A stretch of DNA of 64,000 nt from Maniola hyperantus (lineage: Eukaryota; Arthropoda; Insecta; Lepidoptera; Nymphalidae), in NCBI RefSeq assembly GCF_902806685.2, contig NC_048545.1:12832926-12896925 (forward strand), given 5' to 3'. The notes under the pieces were generated by a model. That model did no database searches, was not told the origin of the DNA, and worked only from the letters and a program-made list of their open reading frames with translations. The number at the start of each line of letters is the position of its first letter. The first letter of the stretch is position 1. Positions 1 to 13,179 of the stretch are shown one piece after another. The position numbers and the translations under genes were made by a program.

Positions 1-1920
1 ATACATTTTATATGAAGACAAACTCAATCTGCCGTGACCTTGGATGAATTATAAGCCTGGATTTGACAATAAGAAATTAATAGAAGTGATAGAGATACGT
101 TTATACGTCCTGCAATAAGATAAACAGAGCACGACATACACATGCTGTCCATAACATAATAATAGTTTGGCTTTGGGCACATCTTACTTTGTGCCCAACA
201 AAACATCATTTTTATATCAACATACCACCTTTTGATATTAGATCGTCATCAGATTCAGACCACCTCCAAGTTGAGGGGATTAAAAATGTTACGTAATGTA
301 CGTAAGGCAACTTTTTACAGTGTTTTCATAATTTAGCTGAAATATCAATTATTAGATGATGCCCGTGACCGTGGATCCGCGTGGATTTTGGTTTTTAAAA
401 AATCCTGTGGGAACTCTTTGATTTTCCGGGATTCAAAATTGCCTATGTCCTTCCCCGGGATGCAAGCTATATCTGTAGGTACCAAATTTCGTCAAAATCG
501 GTTGTACGGATGAGCCGTGAAAGGCTAGCAGACAGACACACAGTATGGATTAGTTGGCCCTTACGAGTGCAAGCGGTATGCTAAATCAAGGCTATACTTC
601 ATCCAAGGCCGTGGCATTCGATTAGGCGATCAAAGGTACACAGCTTTGCGACATCTCTCAAAACAGTGATGTGTGTGCACCTTTATTATTAATTTTTAAT
701 TCCAGTGAAGAGAAAACACGAGTGTTTAAAAAACTTAGTATGGACATTGCTCATTTACATGTTTTATTTATTTATGTGTTTGTTTTTATCAGATCAGATT
801 AGTTTAGATCGTGCCGTCTTCAGTGCAATTTCTAGAACAATCGAGAAAAAAAAATGATTTTCTTATTTTTATTTTATTATATTTGGACGATTTAGTCAGT
901 TGTACATTTTGGATCCGCGCTTATTGTCAAATGTAAATTATTAAATCGAGAGATAATAATATTTTTTCAATAGTATCGTAGTCTGTCGGCAAACTTTACG
1001 CTTAGTTTATTGATAATTATACAGTTGAGGAATCATGCGATATATTTTTTATTGTGTAAACGTCGAAACCTGGCGTGGAATTAAAAATATCTGGATGTAA
1101 AAAAAACTAATAATTATGTTATTACTAAGATTATTATTACAATTAATATGTGAGTTATAAAACTGAATATTTGTTACATTTTATCAGGCTATTCGTACTT
1201 TGTTATTTGTGGGAAAATCGATTTTTAATGTTTTATTAACATTTAACAATAAAATGTTACCAACGTTCAACCCTGATAACGCCATTTTTTGAAGCACGCT
1301 CTTAGATGTCAAAAGATGCGTAAACCCCCGTTTTCTGTATCATGTAGCATGCTACACATACATATGTGTCACACACACAAGCATACTAAGTCTTGACTTT
1401 TTTAAATACAGTTGTATGAGTTCTGGAGTTATATAATATCTTTATTCGAATGTCTTTCTTCTTTCTAATACATCAATAAAGTTCTTAAGAGAAATTCCTA
1501 ACCAGGTTTCGATATTGTTTTTGAAATTGAGTGTTTTTTACAAATCGAAGTGTGGATATCTTGCACAAAATCAATCGTCTTGCGATTCAAACGTCCATTT
1601 ACCAATTACAATTAGTGATATAAATTCCTCCACTGTATATTATTTAGGTATTTTTAATCTGGGCATAGCATGCAATGTGTGTTTGAAAGAAGTTTTTCGT
1701 GTGTGTGATCAGTGAGAAAATATACGAGCTATTTTTCGTGAATTTGCCTAGAGGCATTTTTGATGAACGTGATTCACACTAAAAATGCCGTTTTTAACAT
1801 GGTACCTTTTGAATTGTTAAGCATCACAATATAGGTATTGTTTGCTCTAACACAGTGATTCCCAATTAGGTTTAAGTATTAAAAAAAATTGTCTTAAGAA
1901 AATTTCTCCTGCTCCTGCAG
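1..1920. other. No gene seen
   Basis: Apart from the Helitron-like copy at 355-535, this AT-rich stretch holds only short chance reading frames. A first exon with a signal peptide, expected for the exon at 1921, was searched for by eye and not found. Confidence 0.6.
355..535 (-). mobile_element. Helitron-like non-autonomous element
   Basis: The minus-strand consensus seen in this window begins near GCGAAAGTGTGTCTGTCTG, has AATTTGGTACAGAG and TATCCCGG, and ends ACGAAGTCGCGGGCAT then CTAGT. This copy has GATGATGCCCGTGACCGTGG and GGCTAGCAGACAGACACAC. The CTAGT end with a GC-rich hairpin fits the Lep1-type Helitron-like family. Confidence 0.65.
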
Positions 1921-2018
1921 GCTTAGCATATCACGCGCGGAAAAGAAATTCATCTTCGGACTTTTATTTTGAAAATGAGTTTTCTGATGATGAAGCTGAT
2001 CCGCCCGGCTTGGCTCAA
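1921..2018 (+). CDS. Candidate coding exon (acidic segment), phase-compatible with the next exon
   Basis: A good acceptor (CTCCTGCTCCTGCAG) and a GTAGGT donor bound 98 bases with one open frame. It encodes LAYHARKRNSSSDF, then YFENEFSDDEADPPGLAQ. It needs one base from a preceding exon and ends on a codon boundary, matching the phase-0 start of the exon at 4247. The preceding exon, which should hold any signal peptide, was not found in the window. The KR-rich then acidic peptide is not one I recognise. Confidence 0.38.
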
Positions 2019-2253
2019 GTAGGTTTCTATATACATATTACATACAGATACATAATTTAGCCTATGTTACTGCCGAATAAAGTAGCTTTCTAATACTGAA
2101 ATAATTATTGAAATCGGATCAGTAGTTTCAGAGTTTATCCATTACAAACAGGCTAACAAATATTTCCCTTTTCTATAATATTATTGTAGAATATGACAAT
2201 GTTTGAACTTATTCTGTCTATCGATAAATTGATTTGACGTAATATTAATAACT

Positions 2254-2460
2254 AGCTTATTCCCGCGATTTCGTCCGCGTAGACTACAGAAATTTCAAAC
2301 CCCTTTAACTTTCTAAATTTTCGAAAAGCCTTTCTTAGCGGATGTCTACGTCGTAAAAGCTATCTGCATGCCAAATTTCAGCTTGTTCCGTCCAGTAGTT
2401 TGAGCTGTGCGTTGATAGTTCAGTCAGTCAGTTAGTCAGCTTATCCTTTTATATATTTAG
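2254..2460 (-). mobile_element. Helitron-like element, (GACT)n-headed subfamily, reverse
   Basis: ACTAGCTTATTCCCGCGATT starts it and TTCAGTCAGTCAGTTAGTCA with TATATATTTAG ends it. Confidence 0.65.
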
Positions 2461-2580
2461 ATGTAATAATTTGTTCTTACATCTCAAAAAAATATATACC
2501 GAATTGAACGCTTCCTTTTTTTAAATCGGTTAAAAATGTATCGACACCTGTCAATTTTTTTTTCGTATGTTAATCTAAGT

Positions 2581-2735
2581 GGTGATAGCCTACTGTTTAA
2601 GACGTCGGCTTCCTATTCGGGTCGAGGGTTCAATCCCGGGCACTCACCTCTAACTTTTCGGAGTTACGTGCATTTTTATTTTGCCACGAATAGTCGTATC
2701 ATTAATTGGGAAACACTGCTGTAATATGTAATAAA
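2581..2735 (+). mobile_element. tRNA-derived SINE, 3'-truncated
   Basis: GGTGATAGCCTACTGTTTAA and GGTTCAATCCCGGGCACTC show the A- and B-box head, followed by TAACTTTTCGGAGTTACGTG. The later body is absent. Confidence 0.75.
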
Positions 2736-4246
2736 AAAAATAACTTTTAGTATCTAGTAATTCACACTGCCAATGGATCTCTAACTGATTCTTGATTGCG
2801 TCGTACCACGCCCCAATAGATGATGTAGATCCCATTTTTATTAGTAAATATAAATATTAGAGGCAATATAATAATAATATTATGTTCATTGTAATAATAA
2901 TTATAATAAAATGTTTAATGATATTTAATAACGTATAGTACAAATAACTGCAAAATGAAGTAAAAACTTAGTATAGAATTTCGGTAGCTTAAGTCGGTGT
3001 TCGCATTGTAATGTTGTTAGAGAATACGTCGTTAATTGAATTTTTGGAAAATAAATTGGAATATTGTCTCACTGGTCAAGGAGTGTATAATGAACAATCG
3101 GTATGTTGTTACTAGTGATGTTACATGTTGTATGGTATAACTATTGCTCTAACTAAAGAATCTATTCATACGGGTACTTACTATTTCTCTTATGAAATCA
3201 AGATGTTAGTTTTACCTAATACCCTATCCTCTTCAATTTTTCCTGTACTAAAGTATAATCAGTTTTGCGAGATCCATTTCGCTTTTTTATTGTTTATTAG
3301 TGGTCCAAAATCAAGTAGACTAGCTAATCCTGGAAGACATATTGCACATATATAAACAAGATGTCAAGGGAGTTTGTTTGTGGTACTGTACCCCTGTGCG
3401 TAGATTCTTTATTTCCATCGAATCTATTTGAGAAAAGCAATGGCGCTGGCAACGTTAGTCAGTTGGCTGCGGTAGTGTCGCGTTGGCGTTCCGTTGGTGC
3501 CGTTGTATGGTAGTGATACGGTGTTCGCGCACTGAACAAAGTCGGGCGACGCTCTTAGGTTAATGAACGCATCGTGTGTTCCAACAAACTTCTCAGCGAG
3601 ACTTATTATATCCCCCACTTTATACCCTCTTCCAGACTTCTATTTCCGAAAGTTTTTATAATGTACGTAAGAAAGTAGCTTAGCGTTAGACTTCGATTTT
3701 TTAATGATTCCTTGGTACTTATCGCTGTCGATCATCTCTTTGTTTAGACTTAAGTAGGTTCTATAAAGTGACTATCGGTTCTTTACAAAATAATTCACAA
3801 ATTACTTGATTAGTTATAAGGATTAAATTATACTATCGTATATTTTTGTAGACGCGGTTCAGTATTCTGAGCCTTTGGTGAAAGTTTTCGAGCGAAAACA
3901 TTCGTCGCTTTAGTTGGCGTTAATTTGTCGCCAGAATAATGTCAACTTTGGTTCCCAGTCGGTTTACTCGAGAACTTGCACTGGAAGCTCTGTCGTCGTT
4001 AAAGTGGTCATTTCCAAAAATTGTGGCGACGCTAGATGCATTTTATATTAGTTGTTATTAGCGGTTAAATTTTATTTCGAGAGTTGATCGACAGCGAGCC
4101 CCCTTCGTTAGAATAGCGGGTAGCATACTGGCGTAGTACAAATGTATGTGTGAATGTGGTAACTGTGGGCGTACACTACGTCGCATGTCTAGCAATCGTC
4201 TCTGATTGGTGGAGAAGCGTCCGTACATGATAGTTGAGTGAAACAG

Positions 4247-4436
4247 AAACATGAACCTCCAGGGACCTTATTCGCTATCACATTTAAATTTTTTGACATC
4301 GTCTTTGGCAATACCAGAATTGTCAATTTCGTCACATATTTCAAATCAATAGATTATGATCTAAAAGTACCTAGATATCATTATGATGTAAACGCAGAAG
4401 TCGAATGCTACAGAAATATACTATGCCGGTTCTTTG
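4247..4436 (+). CDS. Candidate coding exon, phase-compatible with the LDLa-module gene
   Basis: An open stretch of 63 codons begins after AACAG and ends at a strong GTGAGT donor. It starts in phase 0 and leaves one base (phase 1). Its peptide starts KHEPPGTLFAITFKFFDIVF and contains YDLKVPRYHYDVNAEVECYR, which looks coding in composition. Joined to the acceptor at 17660, the leftover G gives Glu-Ile-Met-Ile, in frame with the LDLa-module protein. The implied intron is 13.2 kb. It could instead belong to another gene or be chance. Confidence 0.42.
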
Positions 4437-5647
4437 GTGAGTAAAAACGCACTGCAAGAAGAAAAGACTAATGCAGCTTTTAGCATCGCCTGTATGATTC
4501 GTGTTTAAACCAACGAACCCATATCTTTAAAACGTATATAATCGAATGATTCGCAGTTTGTATTGTCAAACTGGACAATCCTTGTATTGTCAAAGACGTT
4601 AAAGTTAAGTTTTCGATATTATGATAGAAAATCAGGGCTCTGGTCGTATCTACTAGAATTTTGCAAGGTTAAGATGTTAGGAAAGTGTCTATGGTTCTCT
4701 GGAATCTTGTCAGGAATATCGGTCTTAGTCTATCGGTGATGTAGGATGGTTTAGGTCGGAAGCTATGTTTTTAATAACTAGTCATAGGCAGAGGTTGATG
4801 CACTTTTTGCTCGGGGGAATAAAATTGGCACAAACTCTTTTGATTTCTCTTTCTTGATTGAATTAGTTTTTTAGCTCATATAGATTTTTTAAATTTACTC
4901 TTTACTTGCGACTTCGTCCGTGTTGATTTAGGTTTTTAAAAATAACCCTAACAATCACGTCAATCCGTTGCGACATGAACCAACAAACAAACACATTTTC
5001 GCATTTATAATATGGGCAGTGATATTGATAAAATTAAATATATTTCTAAAGCAAGTTTTGTTTGATGGTGTTGTCCGTATAGTTGACCCCGAGCAAAGAA
5101 TGCGTGGTAGTTTGGAGCCGGTCTCTCGCCTCGTGCCCTCGTTGTGAAGCGTTACTTGTCTCGGCGGAGTAATTAGTGATATTTACTAAAACTTTTATAT
5201 TACTACAAATTAAATGGACCATTTGCATAGTTGTTACTACGCTTAATTTGTCCTCTCCATTCGAATTATATATGATTTCGATTGAATATTTTTTATTCAT
5301 TATATTATACTAATAATAATTATTATGTATATCATACTATAGGTGCTGTTGTATTTAATTTAATGTTACTAGCGCGATTGTGATACGTCTCTCTGTAACG
5401 TCTTCGGAATTTGATACATTTTGAGCCAAATCATGAAAAAGGGTATATTGAATTATTACTTTTAGGGTTAATTCGTGTTCGACCTGGCGTTTTATACGAT
5501 ACAAATACTACTACTGGCGCTGTATAGTTTTTTCTAGGTACAGATAGATTTTCAAATCATATCATTGACAATTCTTGTTCGGAGACTTTTGTAAATTGTT
5601 GTAGAATTTTAAGACTCGCGATGTCCATGTTTTGTTAACGACACCAT

Positions 5648-5806
5648 TGGATGACACCACTGGGGTGTCGTTTACAATTATTTTTGTTTGGTAACAACAC
5701 CACCGCCAACTATAATTCTTTTATTTAATGTAGAACCAACTACTAGTGAGTCGCGCGGTGTCGTTACAAAAAAAAATTGTAAACGACACCCCAGCAGTGT
5801 CGTCCA
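5648..5806. mobile_element. Hairpin MITE
   Basis: TGGATGACACCACTGGGGTG, then TCGTTTACAATT, is mirrored by AATTGTAAACGACACCCCAG and CAGTGTCGTCCA. There is no coding content. Confidence 0.75.
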
Positions 5807-6183
5807 GTTGAGTTGACAAGACAATATTTTTCAACATGAGTACGTCGAGCACAAACCAGGGGTAGAACTTAAAACTACAAACGAATCACATCGGAAGAAT
5901 TTCAAGTGCGGCACTCAGTAGGTACTTGCCCTCACTTCTCTCTATTCGTTCGTAGTATTCGGAAGTGTCCGGTTAATACAACAATAATATCGTGTTCATT
6001 CGATGTCATAGAAGTTCAAAAGGTTGTTAGTAGGTATTTGTGCATTTATCTTGTCACACATCACTGTTGTTTACGCCCTTTTACACTGCTGTATCCGCAC
6101 GCGGTAGCCAAACTATTAACGCCTTTGTGCCTATGTTGTAAAGGCACACTGCGTTCGAATGCATCGATATGCTAACACTGCAA

Positions 6184-6311
6184 TTCATAGTAAAGATAGG
6201 GGCTTCTTTAGGGGACCAGTTAGATGACGTGTGCCAATGCATAAGCTTTAAATATGACATATGACGTGTGTCGTCTGAATGGTCCCCTAAACACCCCTAT
6301 CTTGACTATGA
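6184..6311. mobile_element. Hairpin MITE, copy A
   Basis: AAGATAGGGGCTTCTTTAGG is mirrored by CCCCTAAACACCCCTATCTT. A second copy is at 7242-7389. Confidence 0.8.
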
Positions 6312-7241
6312 CTACCAGTGTAAAAGTGTTAGGTATACAGAATTTTGATAGTCCACCGATTTTGAAACACACCCCAACACTAACATTACATTCACACGCG
6401 AGCGACTTAAAATATGTTGTAACGATGCGAAGCGAAGCGATTTGAACGCTATAAAATTAGGTATTGGAAGTTTTCCAAATTCAATTTATTAGTGACATTT
6501 CTATTCAGTACTAACTAAACTGATAAAAATATTGCTATCTTTTTCGTACGGGCTTAGTTTAAACCTACTTAAGCTTCGTTTCAAATCGTGTCGCATCGCA
6601 AAAAAATCGTTTACGGACAAAGTTTAGGATCAATAAAGTCTGACCAATAGATGCTATGAAGATATTGAAAATTTTGTACTTATGTTGTACCGATATAATT
6701 TATTTTTTACTAATGAAGAAATGCTCACATTCGATCAACCATTTGCCAAAATTCAGTTTCACAACATTTTATTAATCGTTTGTACAAGTACTTGACATTA
6801 TAAGAAAATATTTAATATTTAATAATATGATGAGGTTTCTATACTGATGATAGTTTCGCTTGTTTATTATGTTTCACTTTTACTAAATTATCATTAATTG
6901 ATATGTGGGATAAATCACTTTTTGGCAGACTTGAAAATGGAAAGGTTTATATATTTTTTTAACTGTATAAAAACATGAAAGCATTCGTTTGCGGCAGCAA
7001 TACGATTAGCGCCTTTATGGCTTTGATGGCTACCGCATATGAAATGGATAAGAGTGCCAACGGCAGCATTCACCTTTGATTGAATAGCAATGGTTAGTTG
7101 AATGTGTGCGTTGTCCTAATGTAAAATAAGATACAACCCGTTATGTAAAGGTGAGTCCAGGCTATGTAACATGTCATATTATAACGTACTTTGTAACGCG
7201 TAAGAAAACAACATTCATAAATCATAATATTCCTACACCGG

Positions 7242-7389
7242 AATTCGTAGTCGTAAGATAGGAGCTTCTTTAGAGGACGATTCGAACGACATGTGTCATA
7301 TTCAATCTTTTAGCAATGCATTAAGGTTGTGTATGACACATGTCGTTTGAATCCTTCTCTAAATTAGCCCCTTTCTTGACTATGAATTC
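7242..7389. mobile_element. Hairpin MITE, copy B
   Basis: AAGATAGGAGCTTCTTTAGA is mirrored by TCTAAATTAGCCCCTTTCTT, around a GACATGTGTCAT / ATGACACATGTC inner stem. It belongs to the same family as 6184-6311. Confidence 0.8.
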
Positions 7390-8100
7390 AAGTGTTAGGG
7401 AATTTTAGTGTTATATGACATTTCTGAAATTACATATTCATTTTCTTACATACTATTGTAACATCATAATATAAAGTGTTCCATAGTGTAGACTCACCAA
7501 TGTTGACAATTTGTTGCTCATGTTTCATTTGAATTGAACTGAAATCTATAGAGCGTACTTTGATTTAGATTTTTTCAGACTTAACACAAATCTGTTTGTG
7601 CCTGCTTGACAGACTGTTAAAGTTTTGTTACGATAACAACAGTTAAGTTTTGACCGTCATTTCACTAAAAGCAAAATGGTTAATTAACTCTGGACCAAAA
7701 TTCTCTTTGATCTTCAATCATGGAGGTATGAATACTGACTTGTGCAACCTACTTTGCTTTTTATTGACTGTCGAAGATTAACGGTAGCCGTAACGTAAAT
7801 TTAACCACCTTTCATGCAACTGGACCTAAGTGAAGTCAGCAAAGTCAAAGTACACTATATAGATCTCTGCCATAGACTGTCTGCAAATCTTGTTTTATTT
7901 CTGTGCGAATTCATGTAAAAGTTTTAAGCCTAGTCGAACGAAGGAGACCTAGCCTTACTTTTATGTCAGGAAAACGAAAGTACACGATATAATAGTTGAG
8001 TAGTAAATTCAGTATTGATACAAACCGATGGAAACTACATGTTTTGCGCGAAAATATTTGCCATTCCAGATTTTCGAGTGGCTAATGTCTTCGTCTAAGG

Positions 8101-8314
8101 ATCAGCACACACTGAACACCAATATTCTCAAGCAATTTTTATTGATAAATTTATATTAACTAAAACAACTAAAATTTAGTTCAAAATAGCGTGCAAGAGA
8201 TACCCCGCATGGAATTTTCTCGGGCACGCTATTTTGAACTCTATTTCAGTTGTGATTTAGTAGTTATATATTTATCGAAAAAAATTGCTCGAGCATTTTG
8301 CTGATGTGTGCTGA
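8101..8314. mobile_element. Hairpin MITE of about 215 bp
   Basis: TCAGCACACACTGAA is mirrored by GCTGATGTGTGCTGA, and the inner arms pair to TTCAAAATAGCGTGC / GCACGCTATTTTGAA. The loop is about 30 bases. Confidence 0.8.
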
Positions 8315-8919
8315 CTCTAAGCCTAGTCTCACACAGAAAGACCCAGAGGCCAAGCACCGAAATCACATTGCGACTATCGCAATTGTTGTTACTGGTTGAG
8401 TTTCAAGTAAATACTCCTTAAACTTTGTATTTTATTTAGCAGAAAAGTGTCAGCCAGTGCAAAATGATTGCAGTCGTCACACTATAGCTATTATTTTGGT
8501 GTCGTTTCGTATGTGCATTGTGCTTATTCTATAAGGTTTTGTCATTTTGCAACTCGTGGCTACATGGTCGCGACCTGTCATTCCGTACAAAAACTGTCAT
8601 GTTGACAAGCAATGGCTGTTGTTAACGTGACAGTTATATATGAGCTGACAGGTGGCGATTATTGCGTGAGAGTTGCTGTCCAAATGTTATTGAATAAGCC
8701 GCTGATTGTACAGTGCGACAAGGCTATCTTGGCGCATGGCGAAAATCGGAACTAACGTTGCCGTCAAATGTCCCCTTTGTTTTTGTTTGAATATTCTAAA
8801 CCTTGTTTCTCCAACAGCGCCCCCCTGCCAATGTCATTGAAGTGCCAAGAGAGCCTTGTTGCACTGTATAATGCGTTGCAACTCACTCATCATCAATACT
8901 TATAATAAAACTGTATTTC

Positions 8920-9003
8920 CTATGTGTCAACTATCATGTTAAAAGTACGGTTTACCATTAGATTAAGGACTAAATTGTACTTTTGCCATGACAGTTCACA
9001 TAG
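8920..9003. mobile_element. Short hairpin element, copy A
   Basis: CTATGTGTCAACTATCATG is mirrored by CATGACAGTTCACATAG, with GTACGGTTTACC and AAGGACTAAA inside. A second copy is at 52981-53066. Confidence 0.65.
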
Positions 9004-10094
9004 AGCTAAAATGGCGAGTGAATCCTGAAAATGCATGCACTATGTCTAGTTTTCGACGAGTTGCGCCGTTTAGAGCCAAAAAATCAAAGCTCAAAATCGT
9101 GTATAGCGTTATAGTTACATACCGTAGGTAAGTAGATATGGTAGGGATACCATAGGCCTACCGCGGAAATTTGACAATTACTGTGTGACGATCACAATCA
9201 CCTTTGACTGTCTGATATTATCTCACAGTGGGTGCATATATAGTAGCAGCAAAATACCATAAATTCAGCCAATTTGGATTTAAAATAAATTTCTTCGCCG
9301 TGTGTGAGACTGGGCTTAGGCTTGTAGCGAAGCGGGATGATCGCTTATGAATAACGAGAGCTTTATTGTAAACAAGTTTATCTTATTTGTAGTAGGACAT
9401 GTGATCTCTTTATTTTTAATAGAATTTGATGGTCAATTTTACTTAATAGATCTAGCAGTATAGTGTTCAAATAGGAAATTATAATGATCGCACATTACAT
9501 TTGTTATAATTCACTTGTATATTGTTTAAATAACCGATGTCATCCGATTTATCATTGTTCTCTTTTCGAAAAAAACCTCGCGGCATTTTCGGAACTCCCG
9601 GCTGAAAAGGTATCTGTGGCGGATTGGATTACTAATTTTTTTTATTTGTACATATATTTGTAAGTTTACATTTGTGTGTAAATATGACGAAATTTAATTT
9701 TTCTATTTAGTTAGAAAAACGCCTTTTACATATATAATTTTAAGCAGATTAGGTCATATTTTATATTGTTTAGGTACTTACTCGGCACATGGGAGTTCTA
9801 ATAATGCATCGAATTCAACATAAACTGAAAGATTTCTTCAAAAAGTTGTAAACCGGTGCAAATTTTTATAAAAACTTTAAATTAGTACTGGTATTTAACG
9901 TTTTGAACAAATCATTCGGCAGTTCTTAGACCCATAGTCATTTAGAATCACGGAAAGCCTTCGAGTTATCTGTACATTTGTTTGTAAATATGTAATATCG
10001 ACAATTCATGCTGCAACGAGCGCGCCGTCGCATTTTGTCAGCGGTTTGGACTTCTGTGCACACTAGCATACGGATACACAGATACCAGTTCCGG

Positions 10095-10219
10095 ACCGGT
10101 TACGTACCGTTGGACCGGTTGCGTACCACAGAACCGGTTACGTGAAGCGTTTTTTATTTGTATTAAAACGATGCGCACACGTTACTTAAGTAAAAAATAT
10201 GGCCGGCGGTGGTATAAAA
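10095..10219 (+). promoter_or_regulatory. Candidate promoter: three ACCGGTT sites at 19-bp spacing plus TATA box
   Basis: ACCGGTTACGT or ACCGGTTGCGT starts at 10095, 10114 and 10133, an exact 19-base period. TATAAAA follows at 10213-10219. ACCGGTT matches the core bound by Grainyhead-family factors. Downstream, an ATG near 10351 opens only a short reading frame, so no gene is confirmed. It could belong to a mobile element. Confidence 0.35.
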
Positions 10220-10803
10220 GCCACGCATACAGTTAATATTTTTCTTGAAATCTATTATTATCTTCTGAATCGAAATAATAACATTTTAAAGGTCTCTACT
10301 GCGCATTCCATCCTAGACTGCATTAGTATTCACCATCCTAAAAAATCGTAATGGATCCATTAGACGATGGATTTTGCTGTCAATTTTGTTACAGTCACTT
10401 CTGTGACTGATGTATACAGTCCTAGCGTCTAATACGATGACTGATGTTTGCATAGAGAAATATTTGGTATTCTGCTCTATCAATCATTCCTCACTTATGG
10501 TTCACGGAATTCTCTGATGCAGAACCCCTCGTCTGATGGAACCCTAAGAGCTAATGAAACCGCTAACGATTAGTGGCGTCTGTGCATCGTCGGTGCCACA
10601 AAAAAATTTCAGTGTGTAACCGGCCTTAGCGTGACAGGCCTCGATTATAAAGGTGTAAGACAGACATTCCACAGGCCCTATCGAATTAGCTCAATACTAA
10701 AGACTGTTCGAGACTTTAAAAAAAGAATATCATAATAATGAAAAAAAAATATTTTCTGAAGCACCTTAACTAGTTTACAAAACATGTTTTATGGTGATTT
10801 ATG

Positions 10804-11152
10804 CTGATCGCACATTACGGTCGAGCCGTGCGTGCTGCACGAGCTGCAAGTACCGCGTTTTTCAGAACTTCTGAACGAACTAAATAAATGCGGATTTTAT
10901 TTAGCGCGTCTTTTGTGATCGACTTATGTTGCTGGCTCTAGTATAAATTTTAAGTATGTATACTAACGAGCATTTCAGTTATGTACTTTTCTCTAAATTT
11001 GTCACTTAGATGGACAAACGTCATGTTTTGACACTTCCGTACTAATAGATTTACATAACCTTTTTTTTATTTATAAACTTACGGGGCCCTGAAAAATGTG
11101 TCCTAGTATAGCGCGTGCGGTGCGTGCGGTTTGCCTCTAATATGCGATAGAC
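10804..11152. mobile_element. Long MITE with GATCGCACATTA-type ends
   Basis: GATCGCACATTACGGTCGAG at the left and TCTAATATGCGATAG at the right are imperfect inverted ends, with GC-rich GCGTGCGGTGCGTGCGG next to the right end. A related shorter copy is at 11386-11522. Confidence 0.5.
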
Positions 11153-11385
11153 TTTAATGATAAGATCGCAATGTTTAACTCACTAGTATGTAAGGACAAA
11201 TGCTTTACGTCACTGTGATAGACAATACAAATTTACCTGAGAGAAAACACCATAGGCATTTATGTGAAATTTAGAAAAATTCTTATGAGAAATGTAATAA
11301 TTGTATCTACTCTCAAGTTTTGTGAGCGTTGCTTGGTTTTGCACGAATTATGTTTAGTAATTTTTTATTGTACCTACCTAATGTT

Positions 11386-11522
11386 GGTCACACATTACTC
11401 CAAGCCGCATGCGACGATTCCTTCGTACTGAATTTAAACGCGTCAAAGAAATCCAGATGACGTATTCCAGTACTGACGGATGCATAGCTTGCGGTTGGTT
11501 TCTTAATATGCGATCAACTTAA
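11386..11522. mobile_element. MITE related to 10804-11152
   Basis: GTCACACATTACTCCAAGCC is mirrored by GGTTGGTTTCTTAATATGCG. The ends resemble those of the 10.8-kb copy. Confidence 0.5.
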
Positions 11523-13179
11523 TTTTCAAGTTCAGTGCAATAATGTCACAAGTACTTATGTATGATTGCCTTAAAATCATTAAACGTGTTAGAGAACACA
11601 TTTTAAACTGGAAGTCATTGTGTCCAGTGTGAAGTGACCAGTGTTTGTTACTTTTTGGTGAAATGTGTAAAATAATACGTTATTGCACTATGCTGGCAAC
11701 AGTTTTTTATTTATAATATGTGTACAATCCTTGTAAAGTTGTGTAGCATTAAGATACAACTGCATCAGTGATAAATTATCAACAAGTATTGGAATGCCTA
11801 TTTGATTTTCGTTTTGATTACATTTGCATTATTCAAATGGTCAGTGCAATAGAAAAGTTATTATTTGCAATAATAGTATAATATTTGAATGAACAAAATT
11901 TACTATCTTTACTATTACCTACTCTATATGACTATCGACATAATTATTAATTAAATATCATACGAATTTAATTTACCACCTAACACCTTTAATGAATTTT
12001 CTTTTTAATTGTAATTGTTTTTAATTATACTTTAACTAGTAACAATTAGGTACCCTATTCAAATTACTTACAAATGTAATGATGTTGGTAAACAACGAAA
12101 CAAGTTGGGAGTGAAGTTATCAGAACGCACATAATCGCGCCTTTTACTATTTAAATAGAGTAACGGTTTATATTTATATCTATTACTTTTTCTAGTAAAT
12201 TTTTTATACCAATTAGGTAAAAATTATTTTTAAAGTATACAATGTCAGCCCCGCCTTTCTTTAGTTTACATAACTAGTTTTCGACAAAACTTGTAAACAG
12301 ACATATTTTTTTCTCTTGTGTTAGCAACTAGTAGAGACACCAACAATTTTCACAAATATTTTACAAGTTTTGTATAAGTGTCAACTTGTATTTGGTGCAA
12401 ACATGAAATGGCAACTATCCATAGGTACTAGGGTAGAATAAGTACATGTTTTAGACCTTGGTATGGATTTGGGGAGGTTAGGTACCTATAATAGTGATTT
12501 ATTTTTACTTATAACCAAAATGAGCTCATCAAAAGTGTAATAACTAAGTTTCAAAATCAAGCAACGCGTTTAATATTAAAGAAAAGTTAAGGTTAAAGTA
12601 CAAAGAGCGTATGTGCAGAAGTTCGGTCGCGGCTCTGAGCGGCTCTCAGAAGTGGTGGTGTGTGTAGTGTGCGACGCGCCCGCGTCGAGGTCTCGCTGTT
12701 CTGTTTGTTGACACATTATGTATATTTGAATGAATCAAATTATATGAGAATATGAATTTTACTTGGCTGACTTTTATTTTTAACCTACTTATGTATAATA
12801 AAAAAACTTATCGAAATAGGTGGTGTTAATAATTATTCCCTCTCATTTACACACCATACATGTGTGTAGTGTGTGAGTGAGAGAGAACGATTACGGTCGC
12901 CATTTTTGATTCATTTCTTTATTAGCACGAGTTATACAACACAACCATAACAATAGTAGGTACTAGGTATCGTCCTCAGAGGGGCCACTATATTCAACAT
13001 TCCTCTGTCGTCAAAGACTAAATGGTCTAAAACATCAGCTTTTCTGGCCACAGGCGAAGGGTTAAACTTAAAATCCTGCCATAAGCAATTCTTGATGTGT
13101 AAATTGAATACGAAGTTGTAGGTTCAAATTCTACATTTAGGACTGGGCATTGTGCCCACTTTTAAACATGTAGTAAGTA

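Noticed and set aside
3424..3618. Minus-strand frame starting VGDIISLAEKFVGTHDAF
   Set aside because: The peptide looks fairly coding and has an AG before it, but the tract before the AG is not pyrimidine-rich, no partner exon was found and no family is recognised. Kept out as unsupported; a search against moth proteins would settle it.
4058..4252. Minus-strand 64-codon frame
   Set aside because: It overlaps the better-supported plus-strand exon at 4247 and has no splice context.
5046..5300. 84-codon minus-strand frame
   Set aside because: No splice sites, no recognisable motif, and low-complexity start; likely chance.
8327..9320. A 1-kb transposon suggested by AGTCTCACACA and TGTGTGAGACT
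   Set aside because: Only about 11-17 bases match and other elements lie between them, so the pairing could be chance.
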